A stretch of 64,000 bases of DNA, taken from NCBI RefSeq assembly GCF_016908565.1, contig NZ_JAFBED010000001.1, positions 434,001 through 498,000 of the forward strand, in the 5' to 3' direction. The position numbers and the translations under genes are program-made. Under the pieces are notes generated by a model. That model worked only from the letters and a program-made list of their open reading frames with translations. It was not told the origin of the DNA and did not search any database. The stretch is from Sutcliffiella tianshenii. Lineage in GTDB: Bacteria > Bacillota > Bacilli > Bacillales > Bacillaceae_I. Shown here in pieces: positions 9,376-17,914 of the stretch (positions are counted from its first letter, which is position 1; every line of letters starts with the position of its first letter).

Positions 9376-10428
9376 CTACTTGTTGAATATAGTTCCCCAA
9401 ATATCCACTAAATAATGTTCTTCAAAAACATCATTGATCTTCTTTTTGTTTTGAGTTTCCGTATTTTGAACAAATTGATTGAAATCCATGTTTTCTATGG
9501 ATAATACATCATTCATTTCAATCTCGAACTTTTCTTTGAAATGTGACCACATGGAAGTATCGGATCTAATATATACTTTTTTATTTAAATACAAAAGGGC
9601 ATAAATATTTCCTAATGCTTGCTGTCTGTCACTATTGAATAATGCAATATCTATATTATTCAAATAAGCACTGTATTCCTCTGGGGGTAGAAAATCCATT
9701 AGTGCGATGAATTTATTTCCAAATATTTTTTTACCTTCTTCAGCAACAACTTTTGCATGATTCTTGTTCCCATAAGATAATGGTACATATATAAGTATGT
9801 TTTGGTCCTTAAAATTCTTCAATTTATTCAAAGCATCAATATGGTTATTCGAAGGATCGGCTGAATTTCCAATCTGTATGACAACCGGACTATCTTTACT
9901 TTTCTCACTTAAAGCTAAAGAATCCAGGTAGTCCTTTGAAATTGGATTAATATACGCCCCGTGAAGATAAGTACCCTTTGTACCATACCACTCTTTGGCC
10001 AGTTCATAATCACCCTTCACCAAGGTCACGACATTACCCATTCTTTTTATCACAAATGCCCTTACAAACTCTTTGAATTTTTCTTTGGTGGTTGTTCGAG
10101 GATTCCTATAGGCATATAAATCAGCTCCCCATACCAGCCAGTAACATTTCTTAAGTAACCATGGTTGAAGAAATAAAAGTCTATTCACATCCATGTTAAA
10201 CAAGTTATGAAGATAGATTTTATCAGATTTGTACATTTCTGATAGTAGTCTTTTTATACCACTGGCATTTCTGGAAATCTCCAAGACATTTTCACGGGGT
10301 GTAATCTTTGCGCCCACTCCAGAACCAACAATTATAAATAAATGCTCACTTGGATCAAAGTGTTTATTGATAAATTTAATATACGGCTCGGTGAATTTTT
10401 CATTTTGCCAAATGTGTAAATGTTTCAT
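9376..10428 (-). CDS. WecF-like 4-acetamido-4,6-dideoxyhexosyltransferase (GT56)
   Basis: 350 residues. It resembles enterobacterial WecF, which moves Fuc4NAc from dTDP-Fuc4NAc to the lipid-linked ECA disaccharide. Family marks: the N-terminal HIWQNEKFTEPYIKF, the IQIGNSADPSNNH motif near residue 185, and the C-terminal LPPEEYSAYLNNIDIALFN with RQQALGNIYALL. First gene of the cluster, ATG at 10428 with AAGGAGTAAACA upstream. Neighbours provide the dTDP-amino sugar donor and a flippase, so the donor and acceptor logic of ECA seems to be kept in a Gram-positive. Acceptor unknown. Confidence 0.82.
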   Translation of the reverse strand: MKHLHIWQNEKFTEPYIKFINKHFDPSEHLFIIVGSGVGAKITPRENVLEISRNASGIKRLLSEMYKSDKIYLHNLFNMDVNRLLFLQPWLLKKCYWLVWGADLYAYRNPRTTTKEKFKEFVRAFVIKRMGNVVTLVKGDYELAKEWYGTKGTYLHGAYINPISKDYLDSLALSEKSKDSPVVIQIGNSADPSNNHIDALNKLKNFKDQNILIYVPLSYGNKNHAKVVAEEGKKIFGNKFIALMDFLPPEEYSAYLNNIDIALFNSDRQQALGNIYALLYLNKKVYIRSDTSMWSHFKEKFEIEMNDVLSIENMDFNQFVQNTETQNKKKINDVFEEHYLVDIWGTIFNK

Positions 10429-10554
10429 TGTTTACTCCTTAATCTCACTTGAAGATAGTAGTGTAAATAATATGCATTAAAATATTCCGTATTAATTATA
10501 TATTATAGCTTTTGATAAAGACAGTATATACATAGCATATATCGTTTCAAAAGA

Positions 10555-10592
10555 AAAGAAGAAACCTTTTTTCCGAAGGTTTCTCCTTTTCC
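10555..10592 (-). terminator. Terminator of the CWB2/propeller gene
   Basis: Stem GAAACCTT / AAGGTTTC with short A/T-rich extensions; on the minus strand it ends in TTCTTCTTTTCTTTT just after the stop at 10598. Confidence 0.65.
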
Positions 10593-10597
10593 ATTTC

Positions 10598-12439
10598 TTA
10601 TAAATCAATCTGCACTATATTATTACGCTTGATAAAATAGTAATCCATATCAAAAATGTCGATCAGGATGGTGGACTCGTCCTGATAAAGGATATTGTAG
10701 TATTGATTTTCCCCGACTGCAAATTCGGTCACATTAGTGCGCTCGGATAAATCGGACACTGAAGATTTTGATACTTGCACTGTGATCGCATCATCAGAAA
10801 TAGTTTCTTCAAAGAAATAAACCGCATCTCCTATCAAAGTATGATACGTGTCACCATACTCGGAAAGAATGGAAAGATCTGTGGCGTCTTTCTTAATAGT
10901 GGCACTCACTGTATAGTACTCTTGATTTTCTACATCAAATTGGTCCATCGTAAAATAAATTTTATCATCCATTACCTGCATGGAACAGTCGCAATAGAAA
11001 GTGGAAGGGTTTTCCGTGTCCATTTCAGTATAGATACCTCGAACCTCACCAGTATCCATATTATTGGCGTAGATTCCGCTATTCATATGATAGGTATAAA
11101 CAACAGGTCCATCGATAGCAAAATCAATCAGGGCAGACAAACCGCTCAGGTCCAAGTAAGTGGATACTTCACTACCATCTAAGCTAAGTTTAAATATTGA
11201 TTGATCCGCTTCCTCTTCGCTGAAGTGGAAATAAATCGAGCCATCAACTATTTTAAACTGGCTGACTTGTCGACCTTCTTCATCGGCAAAAATGGTCGTA
11301 ACACCCGTTCCATTTTTGTTCATTCGTTCTATGGTCCCTTCTACGGAATTGATGAAATAAACATATTCACCTTCTGCTAATACATTATAGGTATAAGTGT
11401 ATTTTCCTTCATAAACAACTGTTTCTTCTTTAGTAATAAGGTTGTACATACTTATTCCACCATGGTCATTGTTAAAGTAGTAGATATGTTTCCAGCCGTC
11501 AGCAGTCTGTTCCACTGCTTCTGCTTTTTTGTGTATGAGAGGTGCAATAACTGCTGTTCCTCCAACAATCATGAATTCTCGATACTGGTTCATAAGGAAG
11601 GCTGTCGGTTCTGGAATTTCAATTTGCTTGACCAATAATAATGGCGCATTCTCCCTTGCAGCCAAAACGGATCCAGCTAATGCATCTGGGAACTTCTGTC
11701 CACTTACAATCATTGCTTTCTGGTTGCCAAGTGGCAGGTTCAGTGCAATGGCTTTCGCCGTTTCAAAACGGGTCGGCCCTGAATAGCGGGTTGGGTTTGG
11801 CGCATCGCCTGCTGCCTTTTCACTTACCGCACCTACCCCTCCGACTATAATAGTGGATTCTTTATCTTTAAGCGCAGCTTTTGTACTGCTGTTTAAACTA
11901 TCTGTTGCAGTCAACAGGATTGGAATCCCATTCTTTGCCGCATATGGAGAGACGGCTAAAGCGTCAGGAAAATTCTTACCGTTTGCCAAGATAGCCTGAT
12001 CAGAAGGTAATTTCTTGGCAATATTAACTGCCGTTTCATAGCGTGTTTTCCCGCCGATTCTCTCAATCTCCAATTCCAAGCCCCTTAGCTCCGCCTCAAC
12101 AGCTTGAGAAATAGAAGCATTTCCACCTAAGATTATGACTTTCTTTGCATTTAGACGGATGATTTCTCCTTTTGTAACAGCTGTCAGCATCTCCGTCTTC
12201 GTCAGTAAAATCGGTGCATTTTCTTTGTATGCCAGTGGTCCTCCTGCTAACGCATCCGGAAAATCTGTCCCTTTCGCTAACACTACCGTATCTGCTGTTT
12301 CCCAAGTTTCTTGAGAGATTCTTACTGCTGTTTCGTATCTGTCTGCTCCTCTGATCCCATCAACAGCGTAGCCAGTGCCAATGTTGAAGGTGAAAATTGC
12401 AGCAAACATTGTAATAATGGTAAAAACTAATTTTTTCAT
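10598..12439 (-). CDS. Cell-wall-binding (CWB2) protein with C-terminal propeller-like domain
   Basis: 613 residues. A signal peptide (about 1-25, ending GTGYAVDG) is followed by three CWB2 repeats (PF04122) at roughly 26-115, 116-210 and 211-300, each with a GADRYETAVRIS-type start, a DALAGGPLAY-type centre and a VIILGG/IIVGG end. CWB2 modules bind anionic cell-wall polymers in Firmicutes. The C-terminal half (about 310-613) has repeated YYFNN, YVYFINS, IYFHFSEE strands typical of DUF5050-like beta-propeller proteins and may bind a ligand. It is monocistronic with its own terminator. A second CWB2 protein at 18688 flanks the other side of the signal-peptidase module. Confidence 0.85.
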   Translation of the reverse strand: MKKLVFTIITMFAAIFTFNIGTGYAVDGIRGADRYETAVRISQETWETADTVVLAKGTDFPDALAGGPLAYKENAPILLTKTEMLTAVTKGEIIRLNAKKVIILGGNASISQAVEAELRGLELEIERIGGKTRYETAVNIAKKLPSDQAILANGKNFPDALAVSPYAAKNGIPILLTATDSLNSSTKAALKDKESTIIVGGVGAVSEKAAGDAPNPTRYSGPTRFETAKAIALNLPLGNQKAMIVSGQKFPDALAGSVLAARENAPLLLVKQIEIPEPTAFLMNQYREFMIVGGTAVIAPLIHKKAEAVEQTADGWKHIYYFNNDHGGISMYNLITKEETVVYEGKYTYTYNVLAEGEYVYFINSVEGTIERMNKNGTGVTTIFADEEGRQVSQFKIVDGSIYFHFSEEEADQSIFKLSLDGSEVSTYLDLSGLSALIDFAIDGPVVYTYHMNSGIYANNMDTGEVRGIYTEMDTENPSTFYCDCSMQVMDDKIYFTMDQFDVENQEYYTVSATIKKDATDLSILSEYGDTYHTLIGDAVYFFEETISDDAITVQVSKSSVSDLSERTNVTEFAVGENQYYNILYQDESTILIDIFDMDYYFIKRNNIVQIDL

Positions 12440-12549
12440 GAAACTTTGACCCTCCCATTTCTCTCTCTAAAAAGAATATTTATTCTATTATTATATAGAA
12501 AATATTGGTTTAATGGGTAACCTTTTCTACTTTTGTTACTTTGACTCAT

Positions 12550-12580
12550 AAAAAAATAGGATCTCACAATGAAGATCCTA
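12550..12580 (-). terminator. Terminator after the SipW-like gene
   Basis: 8-bp stem TAGGATCT / AGATCCTA; read on the minus strand it is followed by TTTTTTT. Confidence 0.75.
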
Positions 12581-12594
12581 AAATAAGATAATTA

Positions 12595-13704
12595 TTAGTT
12601 AAATGCGATTCTCCTCAGTTTCCTCGTACCCCTTTTTACTTCCCTGATTGTCTTTATCCGCAGTCGCCTATTAATAAAAGGATATAAAATCAAAGGTATT
12701 CCAGGTACTAAGGAAACTACTCCAAGAGCGAGCCAATAGCTCTGTGATGCCAGTAATTGCATAATGGAGCTAGGCAATAAAGGGAAAAATAACCCTACAT
12801 GGATAGTAGATTCGTATGCTCCAGTTTTTTTCCCAGAGACCTTAAAAGTGGTTTGGATTTCCTGACCTTTAGTTATGAATACTTTTTCCAAGCTTGTAGT
12901 AATTTGATTGTCCTGTGTGGTAATCACTCCAATTAACGGGATGGCCCCACTGTTCGATAGTTCTACCAGTGGAAGTTCTACTTCTTCCCCTTTTTGTAAG
13001 ACCCCAACTGCACTTCCCATCAACGCCCCGCTGCTACTTTCCGAGACTTCATATATCAGCTTCATATGCTGACTCGAAAGCAACATGGTCGTGCCAATTA
13101 TCACAGAAAGAGTAATTCCTCCTATTATGTAAATGAATTGCAGGTCGATCCCTTTATTACTTCTACTTTTCTTTTTCCCATTCCGTAGCTCCTCGATACC
13201 AATAATAACGGCAAGGAGAATGGCGATGCCCGGCAATAATAAGGGACTAGACTGGTTTTTTTCAAACCACAAAGAAAGATAGCCTAGTTTAGGCAGTACA
13301 ATAGGTGTGTTGTTTAAGGTAAACGCCCTGCCCACAATCCATTCCTGTTTAATGGAAGAAGACTCTCCATTTTCCTGATCGGTATATTGGTTGGCATCAC
13401 CTTGAGTAATGAAACCCTCTTCTTTATTTCCTTCTATTATTCTATGTGCAATCCAACCTTTCGAGGATAAGCTTCCTTCTTCTGATTTGAAAATGACAAT
13501 GTCACCAGTTTTTAAGTCATCATTCTGTGTTACTTTATCCACAAGAATCATGTCTCCTCTTTCCCAAACTGGATACATGCTATTGGATCGAATAACAGTC
13601 AACAAAAAAGGACTCTTGGTGATTGCTGAACCGATTGATGCAACCAGAGTAAAAAGTACTACTCCAACTACTAACATATTTATTATGAATTTTATGATTT
13701 TCAT
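12595..13704 (-). CDS. SipW-type (ER-type) signal peptidase I with C-terminal extension
   Basis: Membrane-bound signal peptidase of the S26B class, which uses Ser/His instead of Ser/Lys. N-terminal membrane helix (about 7-28), catalytic Ser in IRSNSMYP (Ser42), box with GWIAHRII (His87 in place of Lys) and the TQGDAN aspartate (about 103). After a second membrane segment (about 150-165) comes a ~200-residue extension with two more hydrophobic segments and an outer beta-rich domain, longer than B. subtilis SipW (190 aa). ATG at 13704 is preferred, with GAGGAG eight bases upstream; the GTG three codons earlier touches that site. It is divergent from two small exported proteins that are its likely substrates. 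Confidence 0.88.
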   Translation of the reverse strand: MKIIKFIINMLVVGVVLFTLVASIGSAITKSPFLLTVIRSNSMYPVWERGDMILVDKVTQNDDLKTGDIVIFKSEEGSLSSKGWIAHRIIEGNKEEGFITQGDANQYTDQENGESSSIKQEWIVGRAFTLNNTPIVLPKLGYLSLWFEKNQSSPLLLPGIAILLAVIIGIEELRNGKKKSRSNKGIDLQFIYIIGGITLSVIIGTTMLLSSQHMKLIYEVSESSSGALMGSAVGVLQKGEEVELPLVELSNSGAIPLIGVITTQDNQITTSLEKVFITKGQEIQTTFKVSGKKTGAYESTIHVGLFFPLLPSSIMQLLASQSYWLALGVVSLVPGIPLILYPFINRRLRIKTIREVKRGTRKLRRIAFN

Positions 13705-13782
13705 CTGAATCACTCCTCTACTACCTATATTGTATAAGAAAGAAGTTTAATTATAAGCCGTCTAAAGTGTACTATGTATGGT

Positions 13783-13812
13783 ACCAAAGTATACCCTTGG
13801 GCATTCTTTGGT
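13783..13812. promoter_or_regulatory. Inverted repeat in the divergent sipW-like/DUF1102-like intergenic region
   Basis: ACCAAAG and CTTTGGT form a perfect 7-bp inverted repeat with a 16-base spacer, about 80 bases upstream of the SipW-like start and 130 upstream of the DUF1102-like gene. Its place suggests an operator; the NarL-type regulator of this locus is the obvious candidate binder (inference). Confidence 0.35.
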
Positions 13813-13942
13813 AGTAATAAAAACTATTCTAAAGACACCCAGAAGACTACTCCAAAGAGGCACGTATAAATAGTTCATTCCTCCTATACTTAGGTTATCG
13901 GTTAACGGCCGAAACAAAAAACAAATCTCAGGAGGTAATAAA

Positions 13943-14497
13943 ATGTTCAGAAAAACGAAAAAAGGGTTAGTAGCAGTAGTTCTTACTTTATCTTTATCCA
14001 GTGTGATGGCGGCTATGTCTTATAGCTCTGCAAGTGTTACGAATGATATGTCAGTAAAGTTAACGGATACTTCTAGTGCACTATTGGCTTTGGAGCCAAG
14101 CAGTGAGCATAATGCAGCGACCGATGCCCACATTACGGCGAATATGCTGAAATTGGATCTTTCCAAAGGCTATAACAACGGTGATTTCGGGGTACAACCA
14201 AATAGTACGTACTCATGGAATGATTTATTTAAAGTAAAAAATAACTCCGAGCATGAAGTGACAGTATCTATTAAAACGAATCCTAATGTAAATGATGGAA
14301 GAATCCAACTTTTTGCTTCAGCTGATGGAAATAGCTGGACTAGAATTTCTAATATCCATTCACAGAACCCAGGGGGAGTCTTAACATTTGTACTTCCTGC
14401 TAACACAGAGAAATGGATTGATGTAAAAACTGCTGCTTCTAATGGCCATGTTAAAGTGACAGACCTAGACCTAATTGTTGAAGCTGTTAAAAACTAA
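13943..14497 (+). CDS. Exported DUF1102-like surface protein
   Basis: 184 residues; ATG with AGGAGGTAATAAA upstream. Signal peptide of about 29 residues (KKGLVAVVLTLSLSSVMAAM) followed at once by a SASVTNDMSVKLTDTSSALL segment. The ALLALEPS string after a T/D-rich strand is the hallmark of DUF1102 proteins, best known from haloarchaea, where they sit near signal peptidase and DUF5305 genes. The rest is a beta-rich single domain (VKVKNNSEHEVTVSIKTNP; VLPANTEKWIDVKT). Probably a secreted or filament-type surface protein processed by the divergent SipW-like peptidase (inference from context; compare TasA/SipW and camelysin). A strong terminator follows. Confidence 0.75.
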   Translation: MFRKTKKGLVAVVLTLSLSSVMAAMSYSSASVTNDMSVKLTDTSSALLALEPSSEHNAATDAHITANMLKLDLSKGYNNGDFGVQPNSTYSWNDLFKVKNNSEHEVTVSIKTNPNVNDGRIQLFASADGNSWTRISNIHSQNPGGVLTFVLPANTEKWIDVKTAASNGHVKVTDLDLIVEAVKN

Positions 14498-14506
14498 TAA
14501 CCCTAT

Positions 14507-14536
14507 AAAGACATCCTTAATTGGATGTCTTTTTTT
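14507..14536 (+). terminator. Terminator of the DUF1102-like gene
   Basis: Perfect 10-bp stem AAAGACATCC / GGATGTCTTT, 6-base loop, then TTTT. It separates the abundant-protein gene from the downstream membrane/kinase operon. Confidence 0.9.
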
Positions 14537-14557
14537 GTCTTTTTTTCAGAATCGTTC

Positions 14558-14586
14558 TTTACAACAATCACTCCGTTCGTTATAAT
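14558..14586 (+). promoter_or_regulatory. SigmaA-type promoter of the DUF5305/two-component operon
   Basis: TTTACA at 14558-14563, a 17-base spacer, and a consensus TATAAT at 14581-14586. The -10 box lies inside the left arm of the inverted repeat 14574-14610, about 56 bases before the TTG start at 14642. Confidence 0.75.
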
Positions 14587-14610
14587 GTGTCTTGTGCACT
14601 ATAACGAACG
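14574..14610. promoter_or_regulatory. 11-bp inverted repeat overlapping the -10 box (candidate operator)
   Basis: Arms CGTTCGTTATA and TATAACGAACG are perfect complements with a 15-base spacer. The left arm covers most of the -10 box and the right arm lies past the predicted start site, so a dimeric protein bound here would block transcription; as RNA only the right arm would be included, so a DNA operator is more likely than a hairpin. Confidence 0.6.
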
Positions 14611-14641
14611 TAATTTAAATTCTGAAAGGGGATTTTCTATT

Positions 14642-15088
14642 TTGAAAAGCAAATTGTTACTTTTTTTGTTAACGGCCATCGTTTGTGGGCTACTTATAAA
14701 AACCGCTACAAGCTACACAAGTGCCACATTACATAACAGTACATCCATCCAGTTAACAGACAGCAAGCATGCACTCATTTCCATTCATTCAGGAGAAGTT
14801 TTAGAACTCGATCCAGGTAAAGAGACTACCTATGAGTTGGAAATCACCAACAATATCTCTAATTCTTTAAGTCTTTTAGAAGAAACCATCACCAATAATG
14901 AGTTAGTTATTGAAGTGACTGCACAACCATTGAAGCTCGGCAGGAATACGATTACTCTTACTGCTAAAGCAAGTGGTGATTCCAAAAACGGAAATCAAAC
15001 TTTAAAGCTTCCTTTATTTTTTGAATGGAACAAAGGATCAAGTGAGATTTCCACTGAACTTAAAATCATGGTAGGACAAAGTCTATGA
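14642..15088 (+). CDS. Small exported protein, N-terminus related to the DUF1102-like protein
   Basis: 148 residues from a TTG start at 14642 with GAAAGGGGA ten bases upstream; this start removes 39 upstream codons that cross the promoter and inverted repeat. Signal peptide (KSKLLLFLLTAIVCGLLI) and then SYTSATLHNSTSIQLTDSKH, which matches residue for residue in pattern the SYSSASVTNDMSVKLTDTSS of the neighbour at 13943 (A-x-x-N-x-x-S-V/I-x-L-T-D). The remainder is a beta-sandwich-like domain (ELDPGKETTYELEITNN; LKLGRNTITLTAKA). Probably a second SipW substrate and a partner of the DUF5305-like protein, whose gene overlaps it or starts 24 bases later. Confidence 0.75.
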   Translation: MKSKLLLFLLTAIVCGLLIKTATSYTSATLHNSTSIQLTDSKHALISIHSGEVLELDPGKETTYELEITNNISNSLSLLEETITNNELVIEVTAQPLKLGRNTITLTAKASGDSKNGNQTLKLPLFFEWNKGSSEISTELKIMVGQSL

Positions 15089-15111
15089 AAATACTTGGAG
15101 GTTTTCAAAGT

Positions 15112-16218
15112 ATGCGAAGAAAAAAAGAAGGTAAGAAGTTTTTTCATTCACTTTGGTTTGTTGCGGTTATCAGCTGTTTATTAGTTGCATCCCTAGTTGG
15201 AACAGTATATGTATTTATGGCCACTCAAGGTGACCCTTTGGTTTCTGCAGAAAATCGATTGGCCCACTCTACCTCCTACTCGTACAAAGCTGTAGTGAAA
15301 GAAAGTCAGTTATTTCCGGAAGGTGGGACGATTAATCCCGGAACTGTAATTTTTGAAAACGTTACCACTGAAATACCACTGGAAATTAATTCTACTATAA
15401 CCTCTGAAGAACCTGTTACGTTTACGGGAACTTATCATCCCACTCTAACAATCGTAGCAGACAATTATTGGACAAAAGAAATACCCCTCACTGAAGAAAA
15501 ATCATTTGAATTAGAAGGAAACTCTTTTCACCTTTTTGATAAAGAGACCTATACCATTGATGTTAACCAAGTAAGAAGCTTAATTACCAGCATTGAAGAA
15601 GAGACCGGTGTAAGAGCAGAGAATTATTCCATTAAGTTCAGTCCGAATATACAGGGATCCGTTCTTTATAATGGAATGGAAAGAAAGCTGAATAACAATA
15701 TTCATGAGCTTCAGTTCAATTACAGCTATTATAAATTTGAGCTTTCCGGTAATACGGAGCAATCGTCAGAAGTTGTTTTTGAAGGTGATATGATTAGCAG
15801 TAATTCTTTGACCATTCTTGGAATTCCCATTCCGGTTAGCATGGCCAAAGGGATACTTGTTATATCCGTTATATTATTTGGTGTTCTTTTGTTCACCAAT
15901 TTACTCAATATTAGAGCTTATCAACAGAGCTGTTTGTCAGAGGTGGAAAAAATTCAGAAAAAACATGGAAGAAGACTTATACCTGTAGCGAAAAAGACAG
16001 ACCTTATGAACAAATCATCTCTGCTGCTGGATTCATTTGATTCCTTGTTAATTGTAGCGGATGAAAAAGAGCTACCAATTTTCCATTATTATGACAGGAA
16101 TAAATCAAATAATATATATTTCATCATTGATGCCTACTACTTATATAGTTTTGAAGCCAGCGATAGAATCGATTACAAAAAAACGCTTTCTTTAGGTAGT
16201 GATCTTTCTTATGGATGA
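15112..16218 (+). CDS. DUF5305-like membrane protein
   Basis: 369 residues from ATG 15112, which has GGAGG ten bases upstream; an ATG at 15085 overlapping the previous stop (ATGA) is the alternative. One N-terminal membrane helix (about 15-37), an outer beta-rich domain of about 210 residues, a second helix (VSMAKGILVISVILFGVLLF) and a cytoplasmic tail of about 110 residues with a basic stretch (KKHGRRLIPVAKK). This outside-inside plan matches DUF5305, a family found in haloarchaea and some Firmicutes next to signal peptidase genes. It could sense or anchor the exported proteins and pass a signal to the kinase encoded next (inference). Confidence 0.7.
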   Translation: MRRKKEGKKFFHSLWFVAVISCLLVASLVGTVYVFMATQGDPLVSAENRLAHSTSYSYKAVVKESQLFPEGGTINPGTVIFENVTTEIPLEINSTITSEEPVTFTGTYHPTLTIVADNYWTKEIPLTEEKSFELEGNSFHLFDKETYTIDVNQVRSLITSIEEETGVRAENYSIKFSPNIQGSVLYNGMERKLNNNIHELQFNYSYYKFELSGNTEQSSEVVFEGDMISSNSLTILGIPIPVSMAKGILVISVILFGVLLFTNLLNIRAYQQSCLSEVEKIQKKHGRRLIPVAKKTDLMNKSSLLLDSFDSLLIVADEKELPIFHYYDRNKSNNIYFIIDAYYLYSFEASDRIDYKKTLSLGSDLSYG

Positions 16219-17914
16219 GAAACGCTTTTTCCTTCTTAAAAAAGAGTATGGCAAGGAGAAATTGATGCTGTCTTATCGATATGCATCTTGGGCCGTAACT
16301 TCCATCTTTTATTTTGCCATACAGCCGTATTCCACACCCTTTTTCAAACTTGGTGTCATACTGTCTCTTTTATTGGCTGTCATTCTTATTACGGACTTGA
16401 TTTCCAAGAACAAGCTAAACCCGCAAGTATTAAAATTAATCATTCTAGCAGAAATTATCGGAACTTCTTTACTGCTTCTGCCTACAGGAGGAATTGAAAG
16501 TCCTTTTATCTGGTATGCATTAAATCCCGTTTTACTAGCGGCGAGTTATTTGTCCGGTTTGCTTTGTTGGATAACTTTGTTGTTATTCATGTCAGCAGCT
16601 ACTTTTTTGAATTACACATTATTTGGGTACCAATCGTCCAGTTTCATCGATGTCATCTATAAGAACTCCTATATCTATTTAGTTTTAACACTTATCACAA
16701 TCATTTTTCAGCAATTCTCCAATCTTACTAGGGAGTTACAGGCCCAAGCTGCACAATTGAAACTTCAGCGGGAAGCATTGAATTCATCCAATGAAAGGCT
16801 TCAGGAATTGAACCGTGAGACCAATGTGATGATGGATCACATTATGTCCCTTTACAAAACGACGGAATCCTTCACATCCCAGCAAAACACGCCCTCCTTT
16901 GTCCATACTGTAGTCGACTATATGAAGAAATTAACCAATAACGATAACAACTTCTTTTGGTTATCCTCAGACACCAAAAAAGATTCACTGTTCGCAGCAA
17001 GCTTTCTTGCAAGTAAGGAACTATCCGGACATTGGAAAAGGACATTGGAAAAGGAGTTTAATTCCATGGGTGCTCAACTTGCTCCTTTAGAAATGCAAAT
17101 CGGCGAAACTAAGTATTGGGTGATACAAATCCAGACGGCTAAATATTCAGGAATAATCGGGGTGGAAAACACTGATGACTCCTCCTCTTCATTAAACAGA
17201 AGACTTCTAAAATTCATGGCTGAGCTTTCTTCCATTCTATTAGACCGGTTTTATTTTGAAGAGGCGACCGAGCAGTTTCTGATTATAGAAGAACAGAACC
17301 GAATCGCAAATGAAATTCATGATAGTGTATCCCAGCGGCTTTTCGCCATGGTTTGCGCTCTTCATACCTTAGGAAGAAAAGTAGACGATATCCCTTTAAA
17401 GAAAGAGCTTCAATTCTTATCAAAATCAGCAAATTCAGCTATGCAGGAGCTTAGAACCTCCATCTATCAGTTGATCAGCCATTCAAAAGACGGCTCCTTT
17501 CTAATTTCCAAAATCCATGAGTTTCTTGATGATTTTTCAAGATTAAATAATATCTCCATTAAGCGTAAGATTATAGGGGAAGAAGCGGAAATACCAGCTA
17601 CTATGAAAAGAGCCATTTACAGGATCATCTGCGAATCAAGCGGAAATGCAGTAAGACATGGAAAATGCAACGAAATAAAGATTCACCTAGAAATCAAAAA
17701 TGATCAATTGCTCCTGGAGATAACGGATGATGGGAAAGGTTTTAACTATAAAAAACAAACACAGAAGAATTCCAAAGGGTTGGGTTTAGGAAACATCCAA
17801 AATCTTGTAAGTTCCTATGAAGGAGTCTTGGACATTCAAAGCAAGCCTTTAATTGGGACAAAAATCACTATTCATATCCCTTTGAAGAAGAAGCAGGAGG
17901 TTGTTGGTCTATGA
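16199..17914 (+). CDS. NarL/LiaS-class sensor histidine kinase
   Basis: 571 residues counted from GTG 16199; ATG at 16211 is also possible, and neither has an ideal ribosome site. Five to six membrane helices fill residues 30-170, a coiled coil follows (QAQAAQLKLQREALNSSNER), then a GAF-like region (about 215-350), a HisKA_3 dimerisation domain with the phospho-acceptor His374 in NEIHDSVSQRLF, and an HATPase domain (NAVRHG, DDGKGF, GLGLGNIQNLV). The family hands phosphate to NarL/FixJ regulators such as the one encoded next with an ATGA overlap. With little outer domain of its own, it may rely on a membrane partner such as the DUF5305-like protein. Confidence 0.9.
   Translation: MIFLMDEKRFFLLKKEYGKEKLMLSYRYASWAVTSIFYFAIQPYSTPFFKLGVILSLLLAVILITDLISKNKLNPQVLKLIILAEIIGTSLLLLPTGGIESPFIWYALNPVLLAASYLSGLLCWITLLLFMSAATFLNYTLFGYQSSSFIDVIYKNSYIYLVLTLITIIFQQFSNLTRELQAQAAQLKLQREALNSSNERLQELNRETNVMMDHIMSLYKTTESFTSQQNTPSFVHTVVDYMKKLTNNDNNFFWLSSDTKKDSLFAASFLASKELSGHWKRTLEKEFNSMGAQLAPLEMQIGETKYWVIQIQTAKYSGIIGVENTDDSSSSLNRRLLKFMAELSSILLDRFYFEEATEQFLIIEEQNRIANEIHDSVSQRLFAMVCALHTLGRKVDDIPLKKELQFLSKSANSAMQELRTSIYQLISHSKDGSFLISKIHEFLDDFSRLNNISIKRKIIGEEAEIPATMKRAIYRIICESSGNAVRHGKCNEIKIHLEIKNDQLLLEITDDGKGFNYKKQTQKNSKGLGLGNIQNLVSSYEGVLDIQSKPLIGTKITIHIPLKKKQEVVGL

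Noticed and set aside
14525-14641. 39-codon extension of the exported protein at 14642
   Set aside because: It covers the promoter and inverted repeat, and the signal peptide begins at TTG 14642 after a good ribosome site.
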